From Martinezella lusitana (GTDB lineage: Bacteria; Pseudomonadota; Alphaproteobacteria; Rhizobiales; Rhizobiaceae): a stretch of DNA of 60,058 bases. Under the pieces are notes generated by a model. That model saw nothing but the letters and a program-made list of their open reading frames with translations, did not search any database and had not been told where the DNA came from. Within the stretch, counting starts at the first letter, position 1. Every line of letters begins with the position of its first letter. A program made the translations under genes and the position numbers. Positions 1 to 8,597 of this stretch are shown here, in pieces. The stretch lies in assembly GCF_900094565.1 (NCBI RefSeq), contig NZ_FMAF01000034.1:1-60058 (forward strand), read 5' to 3'.

Positions 1-241
1 ATATTGCGTTGAGAATACGCTCCCAGTGCCCAGCATGGCGCCACCGGTTGAAGCGATTTACGCAGGTGGTATAGGGACCATATCGAGCCGGGATATCCGC
101 CCAGGGCGCACCCGTTCTCAGTCGCCAGAAGATACCATTCAGCACCCGCCGATCATCAACCCTCGCCTTGCCGCGTACCTTCGTTGGAAGAAGCGGTTCA
201 ATCACCGACCATTCGAAATCCGTCAAATCAAAGCGAGCCAT
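1..241 (-). CDS. IS5-family transposase, N-terminal part (partial)
   Basis: About 80 residues are visible, starting MARFDLTDFEWSVIEPLLP and continuing through the conserved DDRRVLNGIFW and RYGPYTTCVNRFNRW blocks of IS5/IS427 transposases. The frame is open to the window edge. The catalytic DDE residues would lie beyond it. The start codon at 241 lies about 57 bp inside the terminal repeat, a normal spacing. The protein would cut and join the IS ends. Whether the full gene is intact cannot be seen here. Confidence 0.85.
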   Translation of the reverse strand, partial: MARFDLTDFEWSVIEPLLPTKVRGKARVDDRRVLNGIFWRLRTGAPWADIPARYGPYTTCVNRFNRWRHAGHWERILNAI

Positions 242-315
242 CACTGCCTCCAAATCAACGGAAGCAGTGAATCACAATCCATTAAAAACAAAAACTATTT
301 TATGGGTATGTGACC
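1..315 (-). mobile_element. IS5-family element, 5' end (partial, runs off the left edge)
   Basis: This is the transposase-start end of an IS5-family (IS427-like) element. The terminal inverted repeat is read inward on the minus strand from 315 (GGTCACATACCCATAAAA) and matches the repeat at the other window end (59786 onward, GGTGACCGACTCATAAGA) at 13 of 18 positions. A TA dinucleotide flanks both ends, at 316-317 here and 59784-59785 there, as expected for the 2-bp target duplication of this group. The rest of the element lies outside the window. Confidence 0.8.
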
Positions 316-402
316 TAAAGTATTCTGAACGAGCAGCCTTGGCAGCGCATTGCGCGCAATCAAACTGCGAAGACGGCGAATTTGGCGCCAGATCGACGGT
401 GA

Positions 403-416
403 TTGATCAAGATCAT
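403..416 (+). promoter_or_regulatory. FixK/FNR-type box (one mismatch) upstream of the DNA ligase gene
   Basis: TTGATCAAGATCAT fits TTGA-N6-TCAA with one mismatch in the last base. If it acts as a class II site centred at -41.5, transcription would begin near 451, about 130 bp before the chosen ligA start. It is weaker evidence than the exact boxes elsewhere in the window. Confidence 0.45.
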
Positions 417-583
417 CGTGTCGATTGCTCCAGCTGTTACAAATGAGGTGCGGCCTGGAGCCCCCCATGCCTTCGCGGATTTAAGCCTGAAGGCAAGAGT
501 TGATGCCTCGGCGGCATCTACAACCGGGAATCGGATTGGGTCTGACATGCTTACCTCCGGCAACACCAGGGCTGAGTTCGACA

Positions 584-2722
584 GTGAAAAACACCAACGA
601 CATTGCTGCTGACGACCTCACCACCGCACAAGCCGCTGCTGAACTCGAACGGCTTGCAAAGGAAATCGCCGCTCACGATCAGCGCTATTATCAAGAGGAT
701 CGGCCAACAATCACCGACGCGGAATACGATGCGCTTCGCGCCCGCAACGCTGCGATCGAACAACGATTTCCACAATTGCTACGCGCCGACTCCCCGTCCT
801 TGAGGGTTGGCGCCGCATCGGCGACCGAATTCCGCAAAGTCCACCATGTCGTGCCGGTTCTTTCCCTTGAAAATGCCATGTCCGATGAAGAAGTCAGCGA
901 TTTCTTCGACCGGATCTGCAGGTCGCTCAAAATTCGGGGAACGGAAGCCATCGCCTTCAGCGCGGAACCAAAGATCGATGGTCTTTCGATATCGCTGCGA
1001 TACGAGAAGGGTGCCCTTGTCACTGGCGCCACACGTGGTGACGGCGCCGAAGGTGAAGATGTTACTGCCAACATCAAAACGGTGACAGAAATACCCCAGC
1101 GGCTGCGTGGCGGCAACGTGCCGGATATTTGTGAGGTGCGGGGAGAGGTTTATATGACCAAGACCGATTTCCTGAAACTCAACGCAGCTCAGGTGGCGGC
1201 CGGCAGGCAAACCTTCGCCAATCCGCGCAATTCGGCAGCCGGCTCCTTGCGCCAGAGGGATCCGCGGATTACCGCCTCTCGTCCCCTCGGTTTCTTCGCA
1301 TATGCCTGGGGCGAAATGAGCCGGATGCCGGCGGCTACTCAATCCGACATGATGCGCTGGTTTGCTTCCTGCGGATTTAAAACGAACCCTCTGACCAGGA
1401 CTTGTCATTCGGATCGAGAATTGCTCGCGTTTCATCAAGAAGTCGAGGAGATGCGGGCGAAACTCGACTACGATGTCGACGGCGTCGTCTATAAGGTGGA
1501 CAGGATCGACTGGCAAAACAAGCTCGGTTCGATCGCACGTAGCCCACGCTGGGCGATCGCTCACAAATTTCCACCGGAACGCGCCGTAACCGTCCTGACG
1601 GATATAGAGATGCAGGTGGGGCGCACGGGCGTCCTGACGCCAGTTGCTAAACTTGAGCCAATCAATATTGGGGGCGTCGTCGTTAGAAGGGCCACGCTTC
1701 ATAACAAGGATTACATCGCAGGCATCAGCGCAAACCGACAGGTTATTCGCGGGGGACGCGACATTCGCATCAATGATACAGTCGTCATCGAACGCGCCGG
1801 TGACGTGATCCCGCAAGTTGTTGACGTCTTGCCGGAAAAACGATCAAAAACCTCCCGACCCTACGATTTTCCAACGACATGCCCGTGCTTCCTGCGGACG
1901 GAGGTCGCACGAGAGCTGACACATTCCGGGGAGCAAGGCGCCCATCTGCGCTGTTCGGGAGAATTGGCCTGCCCCTACCAAAAGATCGAACATCTCAAGC
2001 TGCTGGCATCCCGTCACGCCTTCAATATCGAAGGTCTCGGAGAACAGAAAATCGAATTCCTCTTCAAACATGGTTGGATTTGCGAGCCCGCCGATATCTT
2101 CACATTGGCAGGGCGCGCCAGCGACATCGGACTCGCAGCCCAGCAGGGTTTCGGCAAAAAGTCCGCTCAAAATCTGTTTCGCGCGATTGAGATGCGCCGC
2201 CGTATTGCCCTTGATCGCTTCATCTATGCGCTGGGCATTCGCCATGTGGGCGAGACGACAGCCTTAGTCCTTGCCAGAACCTATCGCTCATGGAGCCAAT
2301 TTGAAGCCGCATGTTTGAAAATCGCGGCGGGCGATGCGGGAGCGAGACAGGAAATGAATGCGCTCGACAAAATCGGCGACACCGTCATCGACAGCATCGC
2401 GTCCTATTTTGGCGAGACTCACAATCTCGACATCGTCCGGCGCCTCATCGGGCAAGTAGTTATCCTTGACATGCCTCAATCCGACATTCTGTCGCCCGTG
2501 GCAGGACGGATCGTCGTCTTTACAGGATCGCTGACATCGATGACGCGCGAAGAGGCGGAAGAGCAGGCGGAACGGCTTGGCGCCAGAGCCGCAACTTCGG
2601 TCTCGGGGAAAACCGACTTTGTCGTTGCCGGCCCAGGCGCCGGATCGAAGCTTGCCGAGGCAAAAAGGCTCGGGGTCACGGTTCTGTCTGAAGCGGAATG
2701 GCTGAGGATGGCGCGCGGGTAG
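584..2722 (+). CDS. ligA: NAD-dependent DNA ligase LigA
   Basis: It seals nicks in duplex DNA using NAD+ in replication and repair. In 712 residues it shows the adenylation domain with the active-site lysine in EPKIDG (about residue 130), an OB fold, a four-cysteine zinc finger near residue 430, helix-hairpin-helix repeats and a C-terminal BRCT domain ending in SEAEWLRMARG. The frame is open from TTG 500 and ATG 503. GTG 584 was chosen because homology to ligases begins just after it, but the start is uncertain. The length is typical for alphaproteobacteria. It sits directly inside an IS5 end and behind a FixK-like box, which suggests an accessory second ligase rather than the housekeeping copy. 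That is inference, since the rest of the genome is not visible. Confidence 0.93.
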   Translation: MKNTNDIAADDLTTAQAAAELERLAKEIAAHDQRYYQEDRPTITDAEYDALRARNAAIEQRFPQLLRADSPSLRVGAASATEFRKVHHVVPVLSLENAMSDEEVSDFFDRICRSLKIRGTEAIAFSAEPKIDGLSISLRYEKGALVTGATRGDGAEGEDVTANIKTVTEIPQRLRGGNVPDICEVRGEVYMTKTDFLKLNAAQVAAGRQTFANPRNSAAGSLRQRDPRITASRPLGFFAYAWGEMSRMPAATQSDMMRWFASCGFKTNPLTRTCHSDRELLAFHQEVEEMRAKLDYDVDGVVYKVDRIDWQNKLGSIARSPRWAIAHKFPPERAVTVLTDIEMQVGRTGVLTPVAKLEPINIGGVVVRRATLHNKDYIAGISANRQVIRGGRDIRINDTVVIERAGDVIPQVVDVLPEKRSKTSRPYDFPTTCPCFLRTEVARELTHSGEQGAHLRCSGELACPYQKIEHLKLLASRHAFNIEGLGEQKIEFLFKHGWICEPADIFTLAGRASDIGLAAQQGFGKKSAQNLFRAIEMRRRIALDRFIYALGIRHVGETTALVLARTYRSWSQFEAACLKIAAGDAGARQEMNALDKIGDTVIDSIASYFGETHNLDIVRRLIGQVVILDMPQSDILSPVAGRIVVFTGSLTSMTREEAEEQAERLGARAATSVSGKTDFVVAGPGAGSKLAEAKRLGVTVLSEAEWLRMARG

Positions 2723-2939
2723 GTGTCAGGGCTCAACAACGCAGCTTGTCAGCACACATATTCCTCCAATCGGTCCGACAATCATGCAAATCGTGATGAG
2801 TGTGTGAACCACCTGGATAGCAGTCCGCCCGCTTCGTACCTGTTTGACCATCTGCTGGCATCAATGCCCGCAAAGCATCGACCTGCATGTGATGCCGGAC
2901 TCACCATAAAGCGATGGGGAGCCCACTACCCGCTAGCAT

Positions 2940-3272
2940 TTACTCATCCCTATCTGATTTCAGGAATGCATGCTTAATGTCATCGAGACCGTCCGCTTGA
3001 GCTTGAGCGTCCCTCAATAAATCTTCGGCGTAGCTTTGCGCGTCGATTATATCTCGAAAATGAAGTCCACAATCGCGACCTTTAACTTCGATATCGTGCC
3101 GTATCTCTGCAATTAGGTCTGCTTTTTCCTGTTCGTCGTGGAGACGAAGCAATCTTGTCATGGAACTCAAAGCGACAAGCTCAAGAACAAGAAAACGACC
3201 TTCAATTTCCCCAATCGTTGGCGCTACTGCATTGCCTTTGTCACTTGAATTTTTACCGTCGATTTTTGGCAT
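2940..3272 (-). CDS. Small soluble protein, paralogue of the one at 3944-4249
   Basis: 110 residues, no signal peptide or membrane segment. Residues 15-45 (GNAVAPTIGEIEGRFLVLEL, then SSMTRLLRLHD) align with GNAVPSLGEIGGRVFVLEA and TALTRLLRH of the neighbouring small protein, and both end in a YAEDLL / YAQELF helix, so the two are clear paralogues. The sequence is predicted to be mostly helical. The start has AAGGA eight bases upstream. It follows the PPOX-type gene by 69 bp on the same strand, so the two may be cotranscribed. I do not recognise the family and assign no function. Confidence 0.75.
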   Translation of the reverse strand: MPKIDGKNSSDKGNAVAPTIGEIEGRFLVLELVALSSMTRLLRLHDEQEKADLIAEIRHDIEVKGRDCGLHFRDIIDAQSYAEDLLRDAQAQADGLDDIKHAFLKSDRDE

Positions 3273-3341
3273 GGCGAAAATCCTTATGAGGAGACGAAAG
3301 CGACTTTTTGCTCTCCTCGCACCTTGGAAGTTCCTGGTTTC

Positions 3342-3788
3342 CTAGCTCGCCGTGGCGCGCCCACTTACGTCAATCATATCGAGAGCAAAGAAAGTGTGTG
3401 TTTTGGGGGTTGCATCCGCCAATCTGGAGGATGGTTTCAAAGCACCAGGCTCCCACCAATCAAGGTGTTGCGCTAGCAGGGACCAGGCCCGATGCTTTTC
3501 TTCGCGACTTTCATCGCCATCAAGCTCGACGAATCTCGCATCGATAATTACACTTTTCCAAGAGTGCTTGCTTTTAAGCTGGTCAATTTGAACGCATACA
3601 TTGGGGTTCGCTCTCATGATATCCAGCTTCTTACCTGGCAAAGTAAATGCGTATAACCTGTCACCGGCGCACGCATATTGAACAGGGACGACATACGGGA
3701 TATTTGCGTTCGCGCAGGCCAATCTCGCAAGCCATTGTTTTTTTACGAGGGCAATACAATCCTCGTATGCCATCTCTTGGATGTTCAT
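3342..3788 (-). CDS. Pyridoxamine 5'-phosphate oxidase-fold flavoprotein
   Basis: 148 residues of the split-barrel PPOX-like family, which binds FMN or F420-like cofactors. Visible family features are the N-terminal helix MNIQEMAYEDCIALV, the strand pair WLARLACANANIPYVVPVQY, the phosphate-loop region FTLPGKKLDIMRANP with the VCVQID strand, and WKSVIIDARFVEL. A GAGGAG Shine-Dalgarno site lies seven bases before the ATG. Such small proteins act as nitro/quinone reductases or flavin stores, and the substrate cannot be told. It sits between two paralogous small genes on the same strand, so a joint unit 4249 to 2940 is plausible. Confidence 0.85.
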   Translation of the reverse strand: MNIQEMAYEDCIALVKKQWLARLACANANIPYVVPVQYACAGDRLYAFTLPGKKLDIMRANPNVCVQIDQLKSKHSWKSVIIDARFVELDGDESREEKHRAWSLLAQHLDWWEPGALKPSSRLADATPKTHTFFALDMIDVSGRATAS

Positions 3789-3943
3789 TGCTACTCCTCA
3801 CTGGTATAGCGGATCTTCCATCAACAACACGATAACGTCGCCGCACCTTCCATTTCGGCAATCGAATGCGCGCATGGAGATCACGAAGGCATGCCGCTGC
3901 GAATGCAAATAGTTGCCGAGGCGAAGGACCGTCGCTCTGGATC

Positions 3944-4249
3944 TCATTGCCCTATAACTGGAGTTTTCCCCGCCCGCTCCATTGCGTCTTTAAACAACTC
4001 TTGAGCATATTCCGACGCAGCCGCAATCTGAGCTTCGGGCAGGTTTGCCTCGCGACATTTCCTTTCGATTGCGCGCCGAAGTGCTTCTATGTGTTCGGTT
4101 TGACCATCTGCAGCACAGTGCCTCAAAAGCCTCGTTAAAGCGGTGGTCGCCACAGCTTCAAGAACGAAGACTCGCCCCCCAATTTCACCCAACGACGGCA
4201 CAGCGTTACCAGCCGGGCCTCCGAAACTATCGCGCTTTACTCTCAGCAT
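3944..4249 (-). CDS. Small soluble protein, paralogue of the one at 2940-3272
   Basis: 101 residues. The ATG at 4249 is preferred over one 36 bases upstream because AGGAG lies seven bases before it. Conserved with its paralogue: GNAVPSLGEIGGRVFVLEAV, TRLLR, and a C-terminal helix with YAQELFKDAMERAG. No signal peptide, cofactor motif or membrane segment. An exact FixK-type box at 4318-4331 would place transcription near 4283, 34 bp before the start. It probably heads the short unit that continues with the PPOX-type flavoprotein. The family is not recognised. Confidence 0.75.
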   Translation of the reverse strand: MLRVKRDSFGGPAGNAVPSLGEIGGRVFVLEAVATTALTRLLRHCAADGQTEHIEALRRAIERKCREANLPEAQIAAASEYAQELFKDAMERAGKTPVIGQ

Positions 4250-4317
4250 AGCATCGCTCCTGAATGAGCATACATTATCGAACAATCTTACGATAGTTCT
4301 GCTGTGGCGTTAGTGCA

Positions 4318-4331
4318 TTGAGGCAAATCAA
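4318..4331 (-). promoter_or_regulatory. FixK/FNR-type box upstream of the small paralogue gene
   Basis: TTGAGGCAAATCAA is an exact TTGA-N6-TCAA. Its centre is 75 bp upstream of the start codon at 4249, giving a predicted start of transcription near 4283. Confidence 0.7.
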
Positions 4332-4520
4332 TATGAGCGGCAAAAGGGCAAAAAATTCCGCCCGACTGTGCGCCGGCAGGTGCTGTACGCGACGGCAGAC
4401 AGCAACGCTGAATGCCCGCGCGTTTCATGGTGAAGAGCGGGTGGTCGGCTTTGCGGGAGGCCTTCAGTGCTTTCCAGTAGGGTCATGTTGTCGAAGACCA
4501 AGCTGATGGAAAGATCACCA

Positions 4521-4620
4521 GTGAACAATGACATAATGAACCTGCGCTTGCTTGTTGGGAACGGCGTGCATGCAGATTTGTTGCGCGAGATGATCGGCTT
4601 TGCTGCTGGGCAGCTATGGA
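4521..4620 (+). pseudogene. IS256-family transposase relic (N-terminal fragment)
   Basis: The stretch VNNDIMNLRLLV followed by ADLLREMIGFAAGQL matches the N-terminus of rhizobial IS256-type transposases (family form: ADLLREMIGFAAERLMELEV). It stops at the point where the MELEV motif should follow and runs in frame into an IS630 fragment, so two elements were joined by deletion. Confidence 0.6.
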
Positions 4621-4649
4621 GCCGTAGGTCCGCCACGGTAGCCGGATTC

Positions 4650-4945
4650 GGCGAGAAAATCAGCCATGCGGTCGATAAAGGTTCTCACGCTGTGCTCATT
4701 CTCGATCAGGCGACCCGATCATCCTTCCACCGAGATCGCCGGAATTGAACCCGGTCGAGAATGGCTGGCGGCTTATGAGGGCAACTGGCTGTCAAACCGC
4801 ACCTTAAGGACTGCGACGACATTGCCGCCCATTGCTGTGTCGCCTGAAACTTGTCGATCAGTCCTGGAGAATGATGTCCATCGCACTGCGCGAACGGGTG
4901 CAGGTGATGATCAGCGCTCGTTGATGCAAGATGGCAATGACCGCT
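4650..4945 (+). pseudogene. IS630-family transposase relic (C-terminal fragment, frameshifted)
   Basis: Pieces of an IS630-type DDE transposase occur in order but in different frames: EKISHAVDKGSHAVLILDQA, then PPRSPELNPVEN (with the last catalytic glutamate), then NWLSNRT, KDCDDIAAHCC and WRMMSIALRE. At least three frame changes and a short deletion after LILDQA separate them. It cannot make a working enzyme. Confidence 0.75.
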
Positions 4946-4996
4946 GACCTATTCTGACATGCGGAACAACTTGGACAACGGTTGCGTGCTTCTGGA

Positions 4997-7651
4997 TCAG
5001 AGGCCGAATGGATAAGTCTCATCCTCGCCGGTAGCCACCTGCGTCGGCAAGGGGACCACGGCACTTGTTTTGTCGAACCAGACGAAAGCATCGTACTGAT
5101 CGGCCAGCGATGCGTAGCTGTAATGGCTCCAGCGCTCTGTTTCCGGGCGATAGACGACGCCGATGTAGCGCTCGAGTCGCGGCTCAGCCATGCCGCGACG
5201 GAGATCCTCGTGCTGTCCGGCGCGAAGGTCCAACAGGAAACGTTCAGTACCGACGTCGTGGCATAAGGCCTCGTAACTATCGGGACGAGATGGCCGTACC
5301 GCCTTGATCTCCATTGGCGCGTCCCATTCCGAGGCCGCCGCAACGGTCCCGGTATGGGTGCCGAAGCCGACCAGGGCAGCATCGTGTCCATAGGCCTGTC
5401 TGCACAACTGGCCAATGTTCAGTTCGCCGTGCTCCATGCCCATATCGGTGAATCGCGCGTCCCCGATATGGGAATTGTGAGCCCAGACGACAGCCTTTGT
5501 CTTTGGACCTGCCCATGCGAGGATATTCCGGAGGGTATTGAACATATGCTGGTCACGCTGATTCCACGATTCGTGAGCGCCGTAATACATGGCCCGATAG
5601 TAGCGTTCCGCATCGGCTACAAGACGAGCATTCTGCATGGCGTCGAAGAACTCAGCGCCATCCTTTTTGGCGTATTGGAACTCCTTTTGCAGGAGATCGA
5701 CGAGAATGCGCGTCACCGGCCGCTCGCATAGCGCATAACCTTCAGTCAGTGATGCACGACCATAGGCGGCCGGCTCCCGCGACCACGGCGACAAACAGGC
5801 ATAGCGCCCGCGCGCCACCGCCGCAGCCTCTGGATCGACGCGGTCAAGGTAGGCGAGCACCGCGGCGATCGATGCCGTCATGTTGTAGAGGTCGAGGCCA
5901 TAGAAGCCGACCTTGTCGTTGGGCAATTTTGTGGCGTTGTGATTGCGCAGGAAGCTGACGAATGCATCGACGTCCTTGTTGCGCCACATCCAGGTCGGGA
6001 ATCGGGCGAACGGCGTTGAATTCATCGGCTGATGTGGGCTTTGTCGCACATAACGGTCAACCGCGGCGGCATCTGGCCAATCGGCCTCGACTGCAACGAT
6101 CGTGAAACCATGTTTCTCAATCAGCCGACGCGTAATAGCGGCGCGGGCCTGGTAAAATTCCGAGGTGCCGTGAGAGGCCTCGCCAAGCAACACCACGCGT
6201 GCATCAGCAAACCGGTCGAAGGCAGTGGGGAAGGCAGGGTCATCCAGCGAAGGCAACGGTTCAGCTGCGGCCCGCAGCAAGGCCGCCACCGACATCGGCG
6301 ATATTGGCTGAACTCCTGCAGGCGTCGGCACGTGGCTTTGCACCGGCGGAGACAGATAATGCTGGAACCAGGCGCTTGCCATGTCGGTCACCGCCTCAAG
6401 TGCGCCAGGCTCCTCGAACAGATGGGTGGCGTTGGGGACGATCCTCAGCAGCTTGTCACATTTGAGGGCAGCCAGTGCCTTGCGGTTCAGTGCAAGAACC
6501 TGCTGGTCGTCGCCGCCGACAATGAACAGTGTCGGCGCTTCCACCTCGCCGAGCCGTGGGCTGGCCAGATCGGGGCGACCACCACGCGAGACCACCGCCG
6601 CCACGCGGCCCCGAAGCTCCGCTGCCGCCAACATTGCTGCCCCGGCCCCGGTGCTCGCGCCAAACAGGCCAAGCGGCAGATCGGCGATGTCCGGCTCCGC
6701 CCCGATCCAGATCGCGGCCTCAAGCAAACGCTCCGCGAGCAACGGAATGTCGAAGACATTGCGGCGGTCTCTTGCCTCATCCGCCGTCAGCAGATCCAGA
6801 AGAAGTGTCGCGAAGCCCTCGGCATTCAGCCGGTCGGCAACGGCAATATTGCGCGGACTGAGCCGGCTCGACCCGCTGCCATGGGCGAAAAGGATGATGC
6901 CTCGTGGATCCGGCGGTACGCTTAGATCGCCGACCAGACCGAGCGGGGGAACTGCGACCCGGCGCCTGGAGTGATCGGGCGCAGCATCAGCGCCTTCGGC
7001 CCACCCTTGTCTCAGCAGCCCGATCGTCTCTTCATCGGTGAGCTGGTGGAAATCGCGATAGAATCCGCCTACCCCTTGAAAATTCCTGGCGGGATTCAGA
7101 CACACGACAACGTCGGCGTGCTGACGCATTTCGGCCAGCGTTTCTTCCGGTGCGACGGGGATGGCGAGGATGGTCTTGGCCGCACCTTGGCTCTTAATCG
7201 CGATGAGCGCGGCTTTGGCTGTAGCCCCTGTGGCAAGTCCATCATCGACGATGATAGCGGTATGTCCGGTCGGCTCCAGTCGCGCGCGGTTACCAAGGTA
7301 GAGTGCGCGGCGGCGCTCGAGTTCGGTGAGTTCCCGCTGCCGCGCGCGCTCGAGATAGGCGTCATCGACACCGGTCGCCAGTCGCACGTCCTCGTTGATG
7401 ACTGTCTGAGGGCTTTCGCCTTCGACAACGGCACCGAGCGCCACTTCGGGAGCACCCGGCGCACCGATCTTGCGCACTAGAACGAGATCGAGCGGCGCAC
7501 GAAGCGCGCATGCGATTTCCAGCGCCACCGGCACGCCACCGCGCGGCAAGGCGTAAACGACCGGACGATCAGGGGCGAGCGTGATCAATCTGGCCGCCAA
7601 CTGACGGCCTGCATCGGACCTGTCGCTAAACTGGTAATGTGATTTGACCAT
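4997..7651 (-). CDS. Three-domain fusion: phosphoribosyltransferase, dienelactone-hydrolase-like, erythromycin-esterase-like
   Basis: 884 residues in one frame. Residues 1-220 are a type I phosphoribosyltransferase with the PRPP loop IIVDDGLATGATAKAAL. Residues 230-435 are an alpha/beta hydrolase of the dienelactone-hydrolase group with nucleophile loop FGASTGAG, acid in VGGDDQQ and histidine in NATHLFEEP. Residues 455-870 are an erythromycin-esterase-like domain with LLGEASHGTSEFY and WAHNSHIGD. The mycobacterial DosR-regulon protein Rv2030c joins the first and third domains (from memory). Here a hydrolase is inserted between them. An exact FixK-type box lies 34 bp upstream. No ribosome-binding site is visible, and the predicted transcript start coincides with the ATG, suggesting a leaderless message. 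No antibiotic-resistance role should be assumed, and the substrate is unknown. Confidence 0.9.
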   Translation of the reverse strand: MVKSHYQFSDRSDAGRQLAARLITLAPDRPVVYALPRGGVPVALEIACALRAPLDLVLVRKIGAPGAPEVALGAVVEGESPQTVINEDVRLATGVDDAYLERARQRELTELERRRALYLGNRARLEPTGHTAIIVDDGLATGATAKAALIAIKSQGAAKTILAIPVAPEETLAEMRQHADVVVCLNPARNFQGVGGFYRDFHQLTDEETIGLLRQGWAEGADAAPDHSRRRVAVPPLGLVGDLSVPPDPRGIILFAHGSGSSRLSPRNIAVADRLNAEGFATLLLDLLTADEARDRRNVFDIPLLAERLLEAAIWIGAEPDIADLPLGLFGASTGAGAAMLAAAELRGRVAAVVSRGGRPDLASPRLGEVEAPTLFIVGGDDQQVLALNRKALAALKCDKLLRIVPNATHLFEEPGALEAVTDMASAWFQHYLSPPVQSHVPTPAGVQPISPMSVAALLRAAAEPLPSLDDPAFPTAFDRFADARVVLLGEASHGTSEFYQARAAITRRLIEKHGFTIVAVEADWPDAAAVDRYVRQSPHQPMNSTPFARFPTWMWRNKDVDAFVSFLRNHNATKLPNDKVGFYGLDLYNMTASIAAVLAYLDRVDPEAAAVARGRYACLSPWSREPAAYGRASLTEGYALCERPVTRILVDLLQKEFQYAKKDGAEFFDAMQNARLVADAERYYRAMYYGAHESWNQRDQHMFNTLRNILAWAGPKTKAVVWAHNSHIGDARFTDMGMEHGELNIGQLCRQAYGHDAALVGFGTHTGTVAAASEWDAPMEIKAVRPSRPDSYEALCHDVGTERFLLDLRAGQHEDLRRGMAEPRLERYIGVVYRPETERWSHYSYASLADQYDAFVWFDKTSAVVPLPTQVATGEDETYPFGL

Positions 7652-7684
7652 AAAAACACTATGTCTAGTCAGTGATCTGCCACA

Positions 7685-7698
7685 TTGATGCAGATCAA
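7685..7698 (-). promoter_or_regulatory. FixK/FNR-type box upstream of the triple fusion
   Basis: TTGATGCAGATCAA is an exact TTGA-N6-TCAA. The centre at 7691.5 gives a class II transcript start at about 7650, that is, at the ATG (7651). In the other direction it would start a transcript near 7733, but the downstream gene at 8010 has its own box. Confidence 0.75.
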
Positions 7699-7942
7699 AT
7701 CCTCGCTATGGCCGCATATAGAACGGCAACTAGATCACAGTTCATGGCCGCATTGGATCGGCTGTCGGAAGCTAAAAATGGGAACCGGTTATTTTCCCCG
7801 ATCTATTTGCGACGAGGGGCTGGTTAGAGGGAGAACTCTAGAATGATCGCGCGGAATTCGCGTGTTTTCTACTGCGCACTTACGACGGCAGCCATGCAAC
7901 AATCTCGTGGTTCTGACCATTTCTGAAGAAATAAGGATATCC

Positions 7943-7956
7943 TTGATTCAGATCAT
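7943..7956 (+). promoter_or_regulatory. FixK/FNR-type box (one mismatch) upstream of the DUF5335 gene
   Basis: TTGATTCAGATCAT has one mismatch to TTGA-N6-TCAA. Its centre is 60 bp before the ATG at 8010, with a predicted transcript start near 7991. The 350 bp between this gene and the divergent triple fusion hold only the two boxes. Confidence 0.6.
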
Positions 7957-8009
7957 ATCATTCCAGCGATACCTGGTCTTAGTTTAATGCTTTCAAAAGG
8001 ACGAAGACC

Positions 8010-8336
8010 ATGATGAGCAAGACCATCGCTCCAGCAGAATGGCAAGCCTATTTCAAAAGCCTTGTAAAGACCCTCAGCGGTAAGCACGTTCGGGTTGAAG
8101 TGGTCGGGATTACCTTGGGCGATCAGGTCCTTACCTCGTCATCGCCACTGTTGGGAATGACCTACGAACCGAAGAAGAATACGCTTGAGATCTCCTTGGA
8201 CGGCCTCGAACACATCATCAATCGCCCCAAGACGATTTCCATCAGGGAAGATGATGGGACCTTGGTGGCGTTGGATATCGTCGATCAAGACGATCGGCAT
8301 CAGATCGTGACGCTGCTGCCATCGCGGCAGCCGTAA
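8010..8336 (+). CDS. DUF5335-family small protein
   Basis: 108 residues, soluble. The pattern of an N-terminal helix (EWQAYFKSLVKTLSG), then strands with VRVEVVGITLGDQ, MTYEPKKNTLEISLDG and the C-terminal HIINRPKTISIREDDG, matches my memory of DUF5335 proteins, which occur beside Hsp20 and other stress genes. A tandem ATG ATG start follows AAAAGGACG. The gene is monocistronic, since a decayed LysR gene follows. Its box suggests induction with the triple fusion transcribed in the other direction. Biochemical function is unknown. Confidence 0.75.
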   Translation: MMSKTIAPAEWQAYFKSLVKTLSGKHVRVEVVGITLGDQVLTSSSPLLGMTYEPKKNTLEISLDGLEHIINRPKTISIREDDGTLVALDIVDQDDRHQIVTLLPSRQP

Positions 8337-8379
8337 TGGGATTGGTGACAGCGAAGCGGATTAAGAGGCGCAACGGATA

Positions 8380-8597
8380 AATCGGATTTGGCTGCGCGAT
8401 TGATGGCCTGGTTGCCCCATTGGCTCGTTCGGAAACGTATCGAGTCCGGAGAACTCGTAAGAGTAATGCGCCAGATGTCTTCTCACGCATCGGAAGTGTG
8501 GGCCGTCTGGCCCGAGGGACCTCATCTGCCCACCCGCGTGCGGTCCGCTATCGACGCACTTGCAGGGGCATTGCCCAAGGTCGCGTCACCTCTTTGA
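8380..8597 (+). pseudogene. LysR-type regulator relic (C-terminal fragment)
   Basis: The segment LPHWLVRKRIESGELVRV followed by VWAVWPEGPHLPTRVRSAID is the end of a LysR effector-binding domain. No DNA-binding domain precedes it and the upstream frame is closed by stops. Confidence 0.65.

Noticed and set aside
3800..3943. FixK-type box for the PPOX gene
   Set aside because: The closest match near 3813-3826 fits only one half-site. The gene is better explained as read from the box at 4318.
4328..4636. Minus-strand frame of 102 codons upstream of the IS relics
   Set aside because: No start signal or recognisable sequence. The plus strand here carries the IS256 relic.
5000..6200. Erythromycin resistance determinant
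   Set aside because: The erythromycin-esterase-like domain is part of a three-domain fusion of the kind found in stress regulons. Macrolide hydrolysis cannot be claimed from the fold.
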